A stretch of 64,000 bases of DNA from Thermomicrobiales bacterium (GTDB taxonomy: Bacteria > Chloroflexota > Chloroflexia > Thermomicrobiales > UBA6265): positions 568,023 to 632,022 of the forward strand of contig JAHBVL010000002.1 of the NCBI GenBank assembly GCA_019637585.1, written 5' to 3'. Below the pieces are notes generated by a model, which saw only the letters and a program-made list of their open reading frames with translations, was not told the DNA's origin and did not search any database. Positions 25,666 to 34,749 of the stretch are shown here, piece after piece. Both the position numbers and the translations under genes were made by a program. Positions within the stretch are counted from its first letter, which is position 1; each line of letters starts with the position of its first letter.

Positions 25666-26657
25666 TCCGGAGCTGGGAATCCGCAGTCGGGACAGAACGC
25701 GTCACCCTTGCGCAGCAGCATGCCGCAGTTGGGACAAATCCCGGCGCTTTCCCGCCGCTCGGCGACGCCTTCGGTCGCATAGGTCACCGCTTCGGTTGCG
25801 GCGGATCGCTGGAATCCATAGTCAGGGTTGTCGCGAAGGGTATTGGCGATCAGATAGTCACTGTCCGACGGGTCAAGGGCATCGTCGTGACGACTCCTGG
25901 CGGATTCTTCGGCGTCCGGACCATTGTTCGACGCGTTCTGCTGACCAGGGAGCGGGGAGGGCGGTTCGGGATTGGGAACGACCGGGGCCGGGCGATAGGT
26001 CGCACCCAAGTCGGGAGATGGGGACGATGCCACGGGCGCATAGGGATCCATATCGAATCGCGGCGCCTCTGCTCGTGGGGAAGAGGAGGCCGGTGCACTC
26101 CGGCGAACCGGCGCAGCATAGTCGGGTCCTCCTCGCTCAGGCTCCGGCGCGCCCATCACCCACCCGACGATCACCATCAGACCAAGAGCGAGCGCCGCGA
26201 TGAGCACGACCAGGTGAAAATCCTGCCAGAGGCGGACGGCGAACCGCGTGTCACCCAGTGCGGACTGAGCCTCACTCTGCAGAAAGAGGAAGTAGTAGCG
26301 GAGTATGAGTCCCAGTGTGATCGCGCCGAGTGCTGTGCCGGCGATGAAACCACCCAGCCGGTTGCGCCACTGTTTCGGGTAGCGCCAGATCAGCGGACTG
26401 AATCCCGCCCCCACGACGATCAACGAGGCAACGATCATCGCCGTCGCCGCCACGAACCGACCGGTTGGGTCGGCGAGTGGCAGAAAGTCGGACAGCACAT
26501 CGCCCAGATTGTCCGCCCACCAGAGCGCCAGTTCGGAACCCAGAAACGTTCCGCAGAGATAGAGGAGCGTGCGCCCAATTCCCTGCCACAGCCCGATGAG
26601 CGCGATCAACAGGATGATGGCGCCAATCAGGATGTCGAGAAGATCACTCTGCGTCAT
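25662..26657 (-). CDS. CvpA-like membrane protein with C-terminal zinc ribbon
   Basis: A 331-residue protein. The first roughly 170 residues hold about four TM helices starting LLDILIGAIILLIALIGLWQ, with the G-x-x-R-x-L-L-Y-L pattern of CvpA/colicin V production proteins. A disordered Pro/Ser-rich linker follows (about residues 170-300). The end is a zinc ribbon with CPNCG and CPDCG separated by about 10 residues. The ribbon and linker should be cytosolic. The CvpA family is linked to envelope homeostasis without a known mechanism. The CvpA assignment is by helix pattern and is moderate; the ribbon is certain. Confidence 0.65.
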   Translation of the reverse strand: MTQSDLLDILIGAIILLIALIGLWQGIGRTLLYLCGTFLGSELALWWADNLGDVLSDFLPLADPTGRFVAATAMIVASLIVVGAGFSPLIWRYPKQWRNRLGGFIAGTALGAITLGLILRYYFLFLQSEAQSALGDTRFAVRLWQDFHLVVLIAALALGLMVIVGWVMGAPEPERGGPDYAAPVRRSAPASSSPRAEAPRFDMDPYAPVASSPSPDLGATYRPAPVVPNPEPPSPLPGQQNASNNGPDAEESARSRHDDALDPSDSDYLIANTLRDNPDYGFQRSAATEAVTYATEGVAERRESAGICPNCGMLLRKGDAFCPDCGFPAPD

Positions 26658-26801
26658 CGAGACATGTCCAATCGATCGATCGCGTCACGCCACGTGACCG
26701 GAGATATCCACAGTTGGTCATGTCCCGAAGGTCGATATCGTCATTCATACCGCGATTTTACGCGGATCGGAGAATTCGGGCAGTGCGTCGGCAGCAAATG
26801 A

Positions 26802-26833
26802 CCCCGAATCCGGCGATGTGGCCGGATTCGGGG
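26802..26833 (-). terminator. Hairpin after peptide-binding protein gene
   Basis: CCCCGAATCCGG and CCGGATTCGGGG form a perfect 12-bp stem with an 8-base loop, 23 bases past the stop of the binding-protein gene. The sequence after it on the minus strand (TCATTTGC) is only weakly T-rich, so it may stabilise the 3' end rather than terminate. Confidence 0.55.
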
Positions 26834-26856
26834 CCAGGGAAAAACGCGCCTGGCGA

Positions 26857-28692
26857 TCAGGCTTCGTCGTGCGGAAGGACAACGACGTCGGCGTCGAACT
26901 TGACCGGTAGACGTCCAGTCCATGGTCCCTGACGCGTTCCCTGAATATATGGCTTCTGCACGAACATCTGGATCCAGTACCCAAGCGGAATGTAGACCGC
27001 GTTGTTTAGCAACAGCTCTTCCGCCTGCCGGTAGGTCTCATTTCGGGAGGCTTCGTCGCCGTCGACATCGGCATCGTCCGTGATCGATTCGAATGTCGCG
27101 GCGTCAGCGCCCGGATCGAAGTCGCCGGCCGGCTCGATTCCCTCGTGCCAGTTGAAGATGCCGCGCATGTACTGGGAATCAGGGGATGCGACCTCGTTCA
27201 GGATGCGCGGCGTTTCCCAGAGATTCCACCAGCCGATGATGTCGAACTGCCGGCCGCCAACATCGGCATCCATATCGACGATCTGCTGCCGGGTCATCGA
27301 CGTGTCGTGCTCGATGACCACGCCGATGTTGTCAGCAATCATCTGGAGCAGAGCGGCGTTCCGCGCCTTGTCGGCATCGGAATCCTCGGCCGGTTGCCGG
27401 TAGACGATCTCCGGCAAATCTTCGCGATTCTCGTAACCAGCATCAGTCAACGCCTGATTCGCGGCATCGACATCGAATCCGAGCCCGTCAGGAGCCTCAT
27501 AGTTCGCAATCAGACCGAGGACAGGGGGAGTGAACGACGTGGCCGGCGTCCAGGTGCCTTCCCAAATCTCATTGGCCAGGGCGTCCTTGTCGATCGCCTG
27601 CGCGATCGCCCGGCGCACTCGCACATCGTTGAACGGTTCCTGATTGAAGTCCATCCCGATCGCGGTGACATTCCCCTCAGGATTCACTTTGACCAGTTCG
27701 GCGGAGAGCGTGTCGTCACCCTCGACCTGCGATTTCAGCGACAGTGGGACGTCCGCCGAGATCACTTCGTCGGCGACATACATGTCCAGCGCCGTGCTGG
27801 CCGCTTCCGGTCCGGTGAGGAAGGTCCAGACGATACTGGAGATCGACGGCGAGTTGCCGCCGTAGTGATTGGTGTTCGGCGTCATCACCAGCTGCGTTGC
27901 GGCGTCGAACTCGCTGAACTGCCACGGACCGGTGCCCGCGCCGTTCAGCATGAACTCGTCATCGCCGAACTCTTCCAGCACCGCCGGATCGATGACGCTC
28001 CAGACGAAGGACGCCATCAGCGACGGGAAGAAGGAGTACGGCTTGTCGAGCGTGACGGTCACCGTGCGCTCATCCGGATTGTCAAAGCCGATCACGTCGC
28101 TGCGCTCGGTGACGTACCGCCGGTAACCCGACACGAGATACATGAAATTGGACATCGGGGAGAGATTGCCGGGGTCGAGGGCCCGCATCCAGGACGCGAT
28201 GACTGCGTCGGAGGTGACCGGGTTGCCGCTGGCGAACGCCGCTCCCTCCCTGATGGTGAAGGTGTAGACGAGTCCATCATCGCTGAGCGACATATCCTCG
28301 GCCAGATCGAGAACGACCTTGCCGTTTTCGTCATAACCAAGCAGACCGCCCCAGACATTGGGAAACATGACCCAGAATGGTCCCCAGTTGACCGTTCGAT
28401 GCGGATCGAGCGTCACCGGCTGGCCATACGGATCGAACGGCACCGTGATCGTGACATCAGTCGCGACATCCCCGTCCTGAGCGGCCAGCGAGCGCGATCC
28501 GGCGCCGGAGGGCGCCGCAAGCACCGAGCCGCCCCGGGCCATCGCCGCGGCGCCGCCAGCCAGAGCGGCCAGCCGAAACAGCTCGCGCCGGTTCATGCCG
28601 GGCATGCCCGATTTCAGAACGTTGAGCAGCTCACTCAGCTCTCGTCGCTCCTCACATGTCATCGAGCTCTCCCGATTCGACTGCGTCGTCAT
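26857..28692 (-). CDS. ABC transporter substrate-binding protein, family 5
   Basis: A 611-residue extracytoplasmic peptide/nickel-type binding protein (SBP_bac_5). After a roughly 32-residue cytoplasmic lead, NRRELFRLAALAGGAAAMA is a Tat-type signal. The mature protein shows VTLDPHRTVNWG, WGGLLGYDENGKVV, YTFTIREGAAFASGNPVTS and NDVRVRRAIAQAIDKDALA, all standard landmarks. No permease or ATPase is adjacent; it may use the OppBCDF system at 56.7-60.8 kb or one elsewhere. A hairpin follows. Confidence 0.92.
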   Translation of the reverse strand: MTTQSNRESSMTCEERRELSELLNVLKSGMPGMNRRELFRLAALAGGAAAMARGGSVLAAPSGAGSRSLAAQDGDVATDVTITVPFDPYGQPVTLDPHRTVNWGPFWVMFPNVWGGLLGYDENGKVVLDLAEDMSLSDDGLVYTFTIREGAAFASGNPVTSDAVIASWMRALDPGNLSPMSNFMYLVSGYRRYVTERSDVIGFDNPDERTVTVTLDKPYSFFPSLMASFVWSVIDPAVLEEFGDDEFMLNGAGTGPWQFSEFDAATQLVMTPNTNHYGGNSPSISSIVWTFLTGPEAASTALDMYVADEVISADVPLSLKSQVEGDDTLSAELVKVNPEGNVTAIGMDFNQEPFNDVRVRRAIAQAIDKDALANEIWEGTWTPATSFTPPVLGLIANYEAPDGLGFDVDAANQALTDAGYENREDLPEIVYRQPAEDSDADKARNAALLQMIADNIGVVIEHDTSMTRQQIVDMDADVGGRQFDIIGWWNLWETPRILNEVASPDSQYMRGIFNWHEGIEPAGDFDPGADAATFESITDDADVDGDEASRNETYRQAEELLLNNAVYIPLGYWIQMFVQKPYIQGTRQGPWTGRLPVKFDADVVVLPHDEA

Positions 28693-28853
28693 TCACTGGC
28701 TCCCTTCGCTGCTCGAACGTTCTGTCCCTTCGAGGGATGCTTCACCATCAATGTTGAAGACCGGGGAGTGCGTTCCCAATCCACAGAACCGATTTTCAAG
28801 GCAAGCATAGCCGCCTCGCACCTTCGGCGCATCGTTCTCTTCCCATAAACGAC

Positions 28854-28887
28854 CAATGCGCCACGCCGGTTTCGGCGAGGCGCATTG
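28854..28887 (-). terminator. Terminator-like hairpin after DUF3352-like gene
   Basis: CAATGCGCC-A-CGCCG-GTTT-CGGCG-A-GGCGCATTG makes a 14-bp stem with one symmetrical A mismatch, 12 bases beyond the stop. The minus-strand continuation GTCGTTTATG has only a short T run. Confidence 0.7.
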
Positions 28888-28899
28888 CCTGGTCTCAGA

Positions 28900-30951
28900 T
28901 CACTCCCCGCCGGGGACGACCAGAATGCCGCTCATGCGGTGAATGTCCCCATCGTCATAGGTGACCATGGCCAACCCACCGATGTTGACCTCGAATCCCA
29001 TGGTCAGGTCGCCGAAGAGATCATCCGACGTCCCGGCGTCATCCGAGTCGTCGTCCCACAGTCCAATGTCGAAGTAGTCGTCGCACGCCTCGCCATCGAA
29101 ATCGAAGTCGAGGTCGAAATTGGCGATTGGATCGTCGTCGTACGCTGCCTGCGCTTCCTCCTGGCTTGCGTAGTCGGCGCATCGGTCCGATGCGTCGATC
29201 ATGCCGCCGTCATCATCCAGGAAGGATCCGGAGCTCGACTGGACATCGATCGCGAAGAGTGCCGCTCCCAGCATCGCCAGATCGACGATTTCCGGGACGT
29301 TGATGAAATATGCGCCCGACTGTGGGTCGGGAAGGTAGCCCATGGCTTCCGAGTAGACCGGGTTGTCCGCCAGACTCTGCGATCCACCAAGAATGAAGTT
29401 GGAGAGCGCCGCGCCGACGCCGATCAGCATCTGGCCGTCGACAACGCCGAACTGCAGCGGGAGCTGCATCCCGTCGACATCGAACTCCATCTGACTCAAC
29501 TGGGCGTCCCCGATCGTCACCGAAACGACCGGCGGAACATCGTCGCCGATGACGCCTGACAGCAACGCCAACTGGCGAAGGGAGGCTTCGACGGCGGCGG
29601 GATCGGTCACGTCTGAAACGAAGAGAACCCCAAAACCAGCTGGGTCCATCAGGTCGATCGAGCTCACCGCCAGACCGTACTGGCCGGTCAGCTGCTGGAT
29701 CAGATCTGTCTGCGGATTGAACCCGAGGAGCATTTCCAGCCCGGCGTACTGCTGCGCGATAGTCGCTTCCGTGAATGCCGTCATGGGCGCATCCGGGTCG
29801 CCTTCCACACCCTGCAGCACGAGCAGAATCAGCTGTTCCGCGGTTCGCATGAACTGCGACGCACCGAGGTCGAAACCGGTGGCGAAGATCATGGTGTCGG
29901 CCTGAACGTGCCCGGCGAGATCGAGTGTGCCACCCGATGCCGAAGCCGAACTGCCAGTGGTGATGGTTGCCGACTCGATTCGGAAACCCTCATTCGCGGC
30001 CACCACCGCAAACCCGGTCGGCCCCGTCACATCGATCATCAACTCGAGCGAAACAGGCAATCCTGAGCTGTCCATGAGCGATTGAAGCTCGGCGATTTGA
30101 TCCGCGGTCATGCCAGGCGTGTACCCACCAAAGAGCACATCTGCCGGCAGCGCTGCCATCGCGGCCTGATATCCCGGATCGTCAGCAAGGGATGGTGTTT
30201 CGCCCTCGGCCGTTGTTACAAACGGCATCACGCTCTCTTCCGAGAAACCGAGAATCACCGCGCCGTCGACCTGCGCCACAGCCCGGAAACCGGGCTCATC
30301 CGCCTGGCGGGGATCGGAAATCTCCAGTGATGTGACGATCGATCCACCGGTGGTCTCCGATGTCGTCACAGGGTCGCCATACACCGCGGCTTCCTCGTTC
30401 AGCTCTGCGAGGAACTGCTCACCGACCGCGTCGATGTTGTCTGCCGTATTGACGACTGCGAACGCTTGCAGGTCGTCGGGGGAAATGGACTCAGCCACCT
30501 CAAATGCATCGACCGGTTGTGACCCTTCGAGCGCATCCTCGATCGTCCCGGGACCGACGCCGGAACCAGCCATCAATGCCTGCAGATCTAGCCGCTGGGC
30601 CACCACCGCCGCCTGCCCATTTTCGAGTCCCGGGAGATCACCAAGCTCTTCGGGAAGCATCGATTGCAGCGACGCATCGTCGGTCATTTCGGTGAGATCA
30701 GCGCCGGTGATGCGCGAAAGGAGCACTTGTGCCTGGGCGACCTGCGCGTCGGATGGGTCGAGGGGTATGGCCACGAAGGTGGCGACATCCGCCGGCGTCA
30801 CCGCTGCCCCGGCGAAGTCGAGCGGCGCCACGGCGCGGACCGTCGACGCGCCAAACGTCAAACTGGCAACGCTGGATAGCAAAAGCGCCAGCGTGGCAAA
30901 CGTTCGCGCCAGGTTGCGACGGCCGAGAACGCGCGAATCTCCAAGATGCAT
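28900..30951 (-). CDS. Secreted DUF3352-like protein with Excalibur-like motif
   Basis: A 683-residue exported protein. Residues 10-40 form a signal peptide (RRNLARTFATLALLLSSVAS, then a VRAVA cleavage-type site). The body resembles DUF3352, with repeated 'residual' domains such as VATFVAIPLD, LFVSDVTDPAAVEASLRQLA and a late MLIGVGAALSNFILGG. Near residues 575-615 a Cys-flanked acidic loop DLDFDFDGEACDD looks like an Excalibur calcium-binding motif (DxDxDGxxC), preceded by CADYASQEEAQAAY. A final segment returns to the main fold. ATG 30951 follows GGAAAG; the open frame continues to 31008 with no better site. The 44-residue membrane protein lies 80 bases upstream. Confidence 0.7.
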   Translation of the reverse strand: MHLGDSRVLGRRNLARTFATLALLLSSVASLTFGASTVRAVAPLDFAGAAVTPADVATFVAIPLDPSDAQVAQAQVLLSRITGADLTEMTDDASLQSMLPEELGDLPGLENGQAAVVAQRLDLQALMAGSGVGPGTIEDALEGSQPVDAFEVAESISPDDLQAFAVVNTADNIDAVGEQFLAELNEEAAVYGDPVTTSETTGGSIVTSLEISDPRQADEPGFRAVAQVDGAVILGFSEESVMPFVTTAEGETPSLADDPGYQAAMAALPADVLFGGYTPGMTADQIAELQSLMDSSGLPVSLELMIDVTGPTGFAVVAANEGFRIESATITTGSSASASGGTLDLAGHVQADTMIFATGFDLGASQFMRTAEQLILLVLQGVEGDPDAPMTAFTEATIAQQYAGLEMLLGFNPQTDLIQQLTGQYGLAVSSIDLMDPAGFGVLFVSDVTDPAAVEASLRQLALLSGVIGDDVPPVVSVTIGDAQLSQMEFDVDGMQLPLQFGVVDGQMLIGVGAALSNFILGGSQSLADNPVYSEAMGYLPDPQSGAYFINVPEIVDLAMLGAALFAIDVQSSSGSFLDDDGGMIDASDRCADYASQEEAQAAYDDDPIANFDLDFDFDGEACDDYFDIGLWDDDSDDAGTSDDLFGDLTMGFEVNIGGLAMVTYDDGDIHRMSGILVVPGGE

Positions 30952-31031
30952 ATCGTTCTTTCCATTCAAAGCACCATCAGCACATCCGCAACGACGCCGC
31001 GGCCGCACTCACGATGCCCGTAACCGGCTAG

Positions 31032-31166
31032 CTACTCCTGCAGATGCTCGTCGACTCCGGTGGCGATACTGAAAACGATCATGAACAGTCCCGCCAACAA
31101 ACCGATGATCACCGCCACTGCACCCATCATGAGCAGAAAAGACAGCAAGCTCTTCAGAACGTCCAC
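31032..31166 (-). CDS. Small single-span membrane protein, 44 residues
   Basis: A short gene with a strong ribosome site: GAGGAG lies 8 bases before GTG 31166. The product starts VDVLKSLLSF, has one long hydrophobic helix LLMMGAVAVIIGLLAGLFMI, and ends in an acidic tail GVDEHLQE with TAG. It sits 80 bases upstream of the DUF3352-like gene on the same strand, so the two may be expressed together. Function is unknown. It has no homologue that I recognise. Confidence 0.65.
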   Translation of the reverse strand: MDVLKSLLSFLLMMGAVAVIIGLLAGLFMIVFSIATGVDEHLQE

Positions 31167-31264
31167 GTTGCGGTCTCCTCAGTGACCAACCGACAAGCAG
31201 ACTCCATTATAGAACCCCCATCCGCAGGGAATGGTTCCGGTGGGGCGAGGCGGGCCGGCAACAC

Positions 31265-31571
31265 GTAGCGGCAACGCCTGCGTTGCCCCCCGACGGGCGA
31301 GGCGGGCCTCGCCGCTACACCGAACCAGCAAGACATCGCGGCAGCCAGATCGGCAAAATGTAGCCGCAACGCCTGCGTTGCCCCCCGACGGGCGAGGCGG
31401 GCCTCGCCGCTACACCGAACCAGCATGACATCGCGGCAGCCAGATCGGCAAAATGTAGCGGCAACGCCTGCGTTGCCCCCGACGGGCGAGGCAGGCCTCG
31501 CCGCTACACCGAACCAGCAAGACATCGCGGCAGCCAGATCGGCAAAATGTAGCGGCAACGCCTGCGTTGCT
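31265..31571. repeat. 95-bp tandem repeat array (3.2 copies)
   Basis: Units begin GTAGCGGCAACGCC at 31265, 31360, 31455 and 31549; the spacing is 95, 95 and 94 bp, with only single-base differences. Each unit holds GGCAACGC-CT-GCGTTGCC, then GGCGAGGC-G-GGCCTCGCC, all enclosed by GTAGCGGC...GCCGCTAC, followed by a unique linker containing AACCAGCA. The array fills the roughly 420-bp gap between clpB and the small membrane protein gene; nothing else was found there. Confidence 0.93.
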
Positions 31572-31584
31572 CGGCACCCCGGGG

Positions 31585-34188
31585 CTACGCCACGATCGGG
31601 GCTTCGGTCAGCTCGGCGTGGAACGTGAGCTGTCCATCCTGCTCGTCGACGATCACGACTTCGCCTTCGGCGATCTCGCCGCCGATCAACTTCATCGACA
31701 GCGGATCGAGCACCTGTTTCTGGATAACGCGCTTCAGTGGCCGCGCTCCGTAGACCGGGTCATATCCCAGCCTGGCAATCAGCGTCTTCGCCGCCGGCGT
31801 GATCGTCAGCGCGATATTGCGGTCGGTCAGCCGGTCGGAAACCCGATTCAGCTGAATCTCCACGATTTCGCCCAGCTCTTCCCGAGTCAATGGCGTGAAG
31901 ATGACGATCTCGTCGATCCGGTTGAGGAACTCCGGCCGGAACTCCGACCGCAGCACATCCATCACCTCTGTTCGCATCTCATCTTCGTTTCCGGCCAGCG
32001 CCGCGATCGATGCCGAACCAAGATTGCTGGTCATGATGACCACGGTGTTGCGAAAGTCGACGGTACGACCCTGTCCGTCCGTCAGGCGGCCATCATCCAG
32101 CAACTGCAGCAGGACGTTGAACACATCGGGGTGTGCTTTCTCGATCTCGTCGAGCAGAATCACGCTGTAGGGACGCCGGCGCGCCGCTTCGGTCAGCTGT
32201 CCGCCTTCCTCGTAACCGATGTATCCCGGAGGCGCGCCAATCAGGCGGCTGACCGAGTGCTTCTCCATGTACTCCGACATGTCGATGCGGATCATCGCCT
32301 CTTCTTCATCGAAAAGAACTTCGGCCAGGGCACGGGCCAGCTCGGTTTTGCCAACGCCGGTCGGACCCAGGAAGAGGAAGCTGCCGATCGGTTTGTTCGG
32401 ATCGGAAAGCCCGGCGCGTGACCGCCGGATCGCCGAGGCGACGGCATCCACCGCTTCGTCCTGACCGACAACGCGGTCATGCAGACGTTCTTCCAGATGG
32501 AGGAGTTTTTCGATTTCCCCTTCCATCATCCGGGAAACCGGCACACCGGTCCAGCGACTCACCACTTCAGCGATATCGTCGGCATCGACCTCCTCTTTGA
32601 GAAGCTTGCCCGCCTCCTGCAATTCGGCCAGATGGCGCTCTGCGTCGGCGATCTGCTTCTCCAGCTGGACCTGCTTGCCATACTGCAGCTCGGCCGCCTT
32701 GTTCAGGTCGTAGCTTCGCTGCGCCTGTTCGATTTCGAGGCGAGTCTGATCGAGCTCGTTCCGCAGCTCGGCAATGGTCTGCAGGGAGGTTTTCTCCTGC
32801 TCCCACTTGCTGCGCAGCGCGTTGCGTTCTTCTTTCAGATCCGCGAGCTCGGCTTCGATACCATCGAGGCGCTGTTTGCTGGCGTCGTCCTTCTCCTTGC
32901 GCAACGCTTCGCGCTCGATTTCGAGCTGCATGATGCGCCGCTCGATCTCGTCCAGCTCGACCGGCATGGAGGTGATCTCCATCCGCAACCCTGACGCAGC
33001 TTCGTCGACCAGGTCGATCGCCTTGTCCGGCAGGAAACGATCGGAGATATAGCGATTGGAGAGCACCGCCGCCGCAACCAACGCCGCATCGAGGATCTTC
33101 ACGTTGTGATGAACCTCGTAGCGTTCCCGCAGACCGCGCAGGATCGAGATCGTATCCTCGACCGATGGTTCGCCGACCATCACCGGCTGGAAGCGGCGTT
33201 CGAGCGCCGCATCCTTTTCGATGTACTTGCGGTACTCATCGAGAGTCGTGGCGCCGATCGCGTTCAACTCGCCACGAGCCAGCATCGGCTTGAGCAGATT
33301 GGCGGCATCCATCGACCCTTCCGCCTTGCCGGCGCCAACGACCGTGTGGAGCTCGTCGATGAAGAGGATGATCTGACCTTCCGCCTGTTCGATCTCTTTC
33401 AAAACCGCTTTCAGCCGTTCCTCGAACTCTCCCCTGAACTTCGCACCGGCGATCAACGCTCCCATGTCGAGCGCAACGACCTTCTTGTCCTTCAGCCCCT
33501 CGGGGACATCACCCCGCACAATGCGCTGGGCCAGACCTTCGGCGATAGCGGTTTTGCCAACGCCCGGTTCACCGATCAGCACGGGGTTGTTCTTCGTCCG
33601 GCGGGAAAGAACCTGAATGACGCGGCGGATCTCCTCGTCGCGACCGATCACCGGATCGAGCTTGCCGCGGTCGGCGAGTTCGGTCAGATCTCGTCCATAT
33701 TTCTCCAGCGCCTGGTATTTGTCCTCGGGATTCTGGTCGGTCACCCGCTGCCCTCCCCGGATCTCCTTCAATGTTTCCCGCACGGCATCCACCGTCGCGC
33801 CAGCGCCGCGCAGGAGAGTGGCGGCCGTGCTGTTTCCCTCCAGAATGCCCAGCAGGAGGTGTTCAGCGCTCAGATACTCGTCTCCGAACTGCTGAGCCGC
33901 GCGCTCGGCGGCATCGAGCGCCGACTGCATGGATGGCGCCACCCGGGCATCAGATTCGTACTGCAACCGGGGCAGCGCCTCGACCGCGCTGGCGAGCTGC
34001 CGGTCGATGTCCGACGGGCGGATACCGAGCTTCTGCAGAACCTGCGGAACAACGCCATTCTCCTGGGCAATCAGCGCCTGCAGGAGCAGCTCAGGCTCGA
34101 GCTGGGCCAGTCGCTTTTCTCTGGTGGTTCGCTGAGCAGCCAGGATGGCCTGTTGCGCTTTTTCGGTGAATCCCTGTGTGTGTGCCAT
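31585..34188 (-). CDS. clpB: ATP-dependent chaperone ClpB
   Basis: A full-length 867-residue ClpB disaggregase. The N-domain ([13 protein letters not shown]) is followed by AAA1 with [15 protein letters not shown] and the arginine-finger region ALERRFQPV. The middle coiled coil (about residues 410-525) is rich in E/K/R/Q, consistent with ClpB rather than ClpA or ClpC. AAA2 has [16 protein letters not shown] and [16 protein letters not shown]. No ClpP-binding loop is expected. AAGGA lies about 9 bases before ATG. The gene follows hspR by 61 bases and should be repressed by it. Confidence 0.97.
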   Translation of the reverse strand: MAHTQGFTEKAQQAILAAQRTTREKRLAQLEPELLLQALIAQENGVVPQVLQKLGIRPSDIDRQLASAVEALPRLQYESDARVAPSMQSALDAAERAAQQFGDEYLSAEHLLLGILEGNSTAATLLRGAGATVDAVRETLKEIRGGQRVTDQNPEDKYQALEKYGRDLTELADRGKLDPVIGRDEEIRRVIQVLSRRTKNNPVLIGEPGVGKTAIAEGLAQRIVRGDVPEGLKDKKVVALDMGALIAGAKFRGEFEERLKAVLKEIEQAEGQIILFIDELHTVVGAGKAEGSMDAANLLKPMLARGELNAIGATTLDEYRKYIEKDAALERRFQPVMVGEPSVEDTISILRGLRERYEVHHNVKILDAALVAAAVLSNRYISDRFLPDKAIDLVDEAASGLRMEITSMPVELDEIERRIMQLEIEREALRKEKDDASKQRLDGIEAELADLKEERNALRSKWEQEKTSLQTIAELRNELDQTRLEIEQAQRSYDLNKAAELQYGKQVQLEKQIADAERHLAELQEAGKLLKEEVDADDIAEVVSRWTGVPVSRMMEGEIEKLLHLEERLHDRVVGQDEAVDAVASAIRRSRAGLSDPNKPIGSFLFLGPTGVGKTELARALAEVLFDEEEAMIRIDMSEYMEKHSVSRLIGAPPGYIGYEEGGQLTEAARRRPYSVILLDEIEKAHPDVFNVLLQLLDDGRLTDGQGRTVDFRNTVVIMTSNLGSASIAALAGNEDEMRTEVMDVLRSEFRPEFLNRIDEIVIFTPLTREELGEIVEIQLNRVSDRLTDRNIALTITPAAKTLIARLGYDPVYGARPLKRVIQKQVLDPLSMKLIGGEIAEGEVVIVDEQDGQLTFHAELTEAPIVA

Positions 34189-34249
34189 GTAGTAACATCC
34201 TTATGTCTAGTTATAGAAGAGTCAATCGCTGCTTTGACAGAAGAACGGA

Positions 34250-34663
34250 TTAGCGGCGGTTTCGGGGATTGCTCTGTGGTTCCTCTTCGATGAAACCGAG
34301 TTCGCCGAGCGTTGTTTCGAGCTCCGCATAGATCTGGCCAAGCACCCCAGCTCCCACGCCCCGTCCCGACTGCGACGCCGCGGCGCTGACCTGGCCAACC
34401 TGGTCCTGGAGCTGCCGCAGTCGCTGCGTCAGCTCGAGCGCCAGCTGCACCCCCGCCAGGTTGAGCCCCCGGTGTTCCACCAGATACTTCACCTGGCGAA
34501 GACGCTCGATATCCTGATCGGAATAGAGCCGCAAATTGCCGTGGGTCCGCGATGGCGCGATCAACCCCTCGCGCTCATACTTGCGCAGGGTTTGCGGGTG
34601 CATTTCGACGAGCCGTGCGGCAACGCTGATCACAAAGAGCGGTTCATCCATGCGTGCGGCCAT
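34250..34663 (-). CDS. hspR: MerR-family heat-shock repressor HspR
   Basis: A 137-residue MerR/HspR-type regulator. The helix-turn-helix VISVAARLVEMHPQTLRKYE, the wing LIAPSRTHGNLRLYS and RLRQVKYLVEHRGLNLAGV match HspR, which represses chaperone operons until DnaK is titrated by misfolded protein. A C-terminal helix is likely for dimerisation. Here it pairs with clpB rather than dnaK-grpE-dnaJ. AGGAGG precedes the ATG. A consensus promoter with an overlapping inverted repeat lies upstream, implying autoregulation. Confidence 0.9.
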   Translation of the reverse strand: MAARMDEPLFVISVAARLVEMHPQTLRKYEREGLIAPSRTHGNLRLYSDQDIERLRQVKYLVEHRGLNLAGVQLALELTQRLRQLQDQVGQVSAAASQSGRGVGAGVLGQIYAELETTLGELGFIEEEPQSNPRNRR

Positions 34664-34689
34664 GCGCCAGTCCTCCTTATCGAGAATGA

Positions 34690-34718
34690 ATTATAAATAT
34701 TGATACGCTCCGTGTCAA
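34690..34718 (-). promoter_or_regulatory. Consensus promoter with putative HspR operator
   Basis: On the minus strand, TTGACA (34713-34718), exactly 17 bases, then TATAAT (34690-34695): a perfect sigma-70 consensus. An inverted repeat TTGACAC-GGAGC-GTATCAA (34700-34718) covers the -35 box and spacer. Its TTGA...TCAA arms resemble the HspR (HAIR) operator, though the spacer is 5 rather than 7 bases. A repressor bound here would block RNA polymerase. Confidence 0.8.
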
Positions 34719-34749
34719 TGTCAGTGCGCTGAAAAGGGGTATGTTGGGG

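Noticed and set aside
27145-28848. A 567-codon plus-strand frame
   Set aside because: Antisense to the binding-protein gene, which has a Tat signal and full family motifs.
31154-31558. A 134-codon frame through the tandem repeats
   Set aside because: It exists only because the 95-bp units happen to stay open; it has no ribosome site or recognisable domain.
31265-31571. CRISPR array
   Set aside because: The 95-bp period has no unique spacers; the whole unit is repeated and is itself palindromic, and no cas genes are present.
34189-34249. HspR operator directly before clpB
   Set aside because: GTCAA-N8-TTGAC is present, but its arms face the opposite way from the HAIR-type repeat, and clpB is likely served by the hspR promoter.
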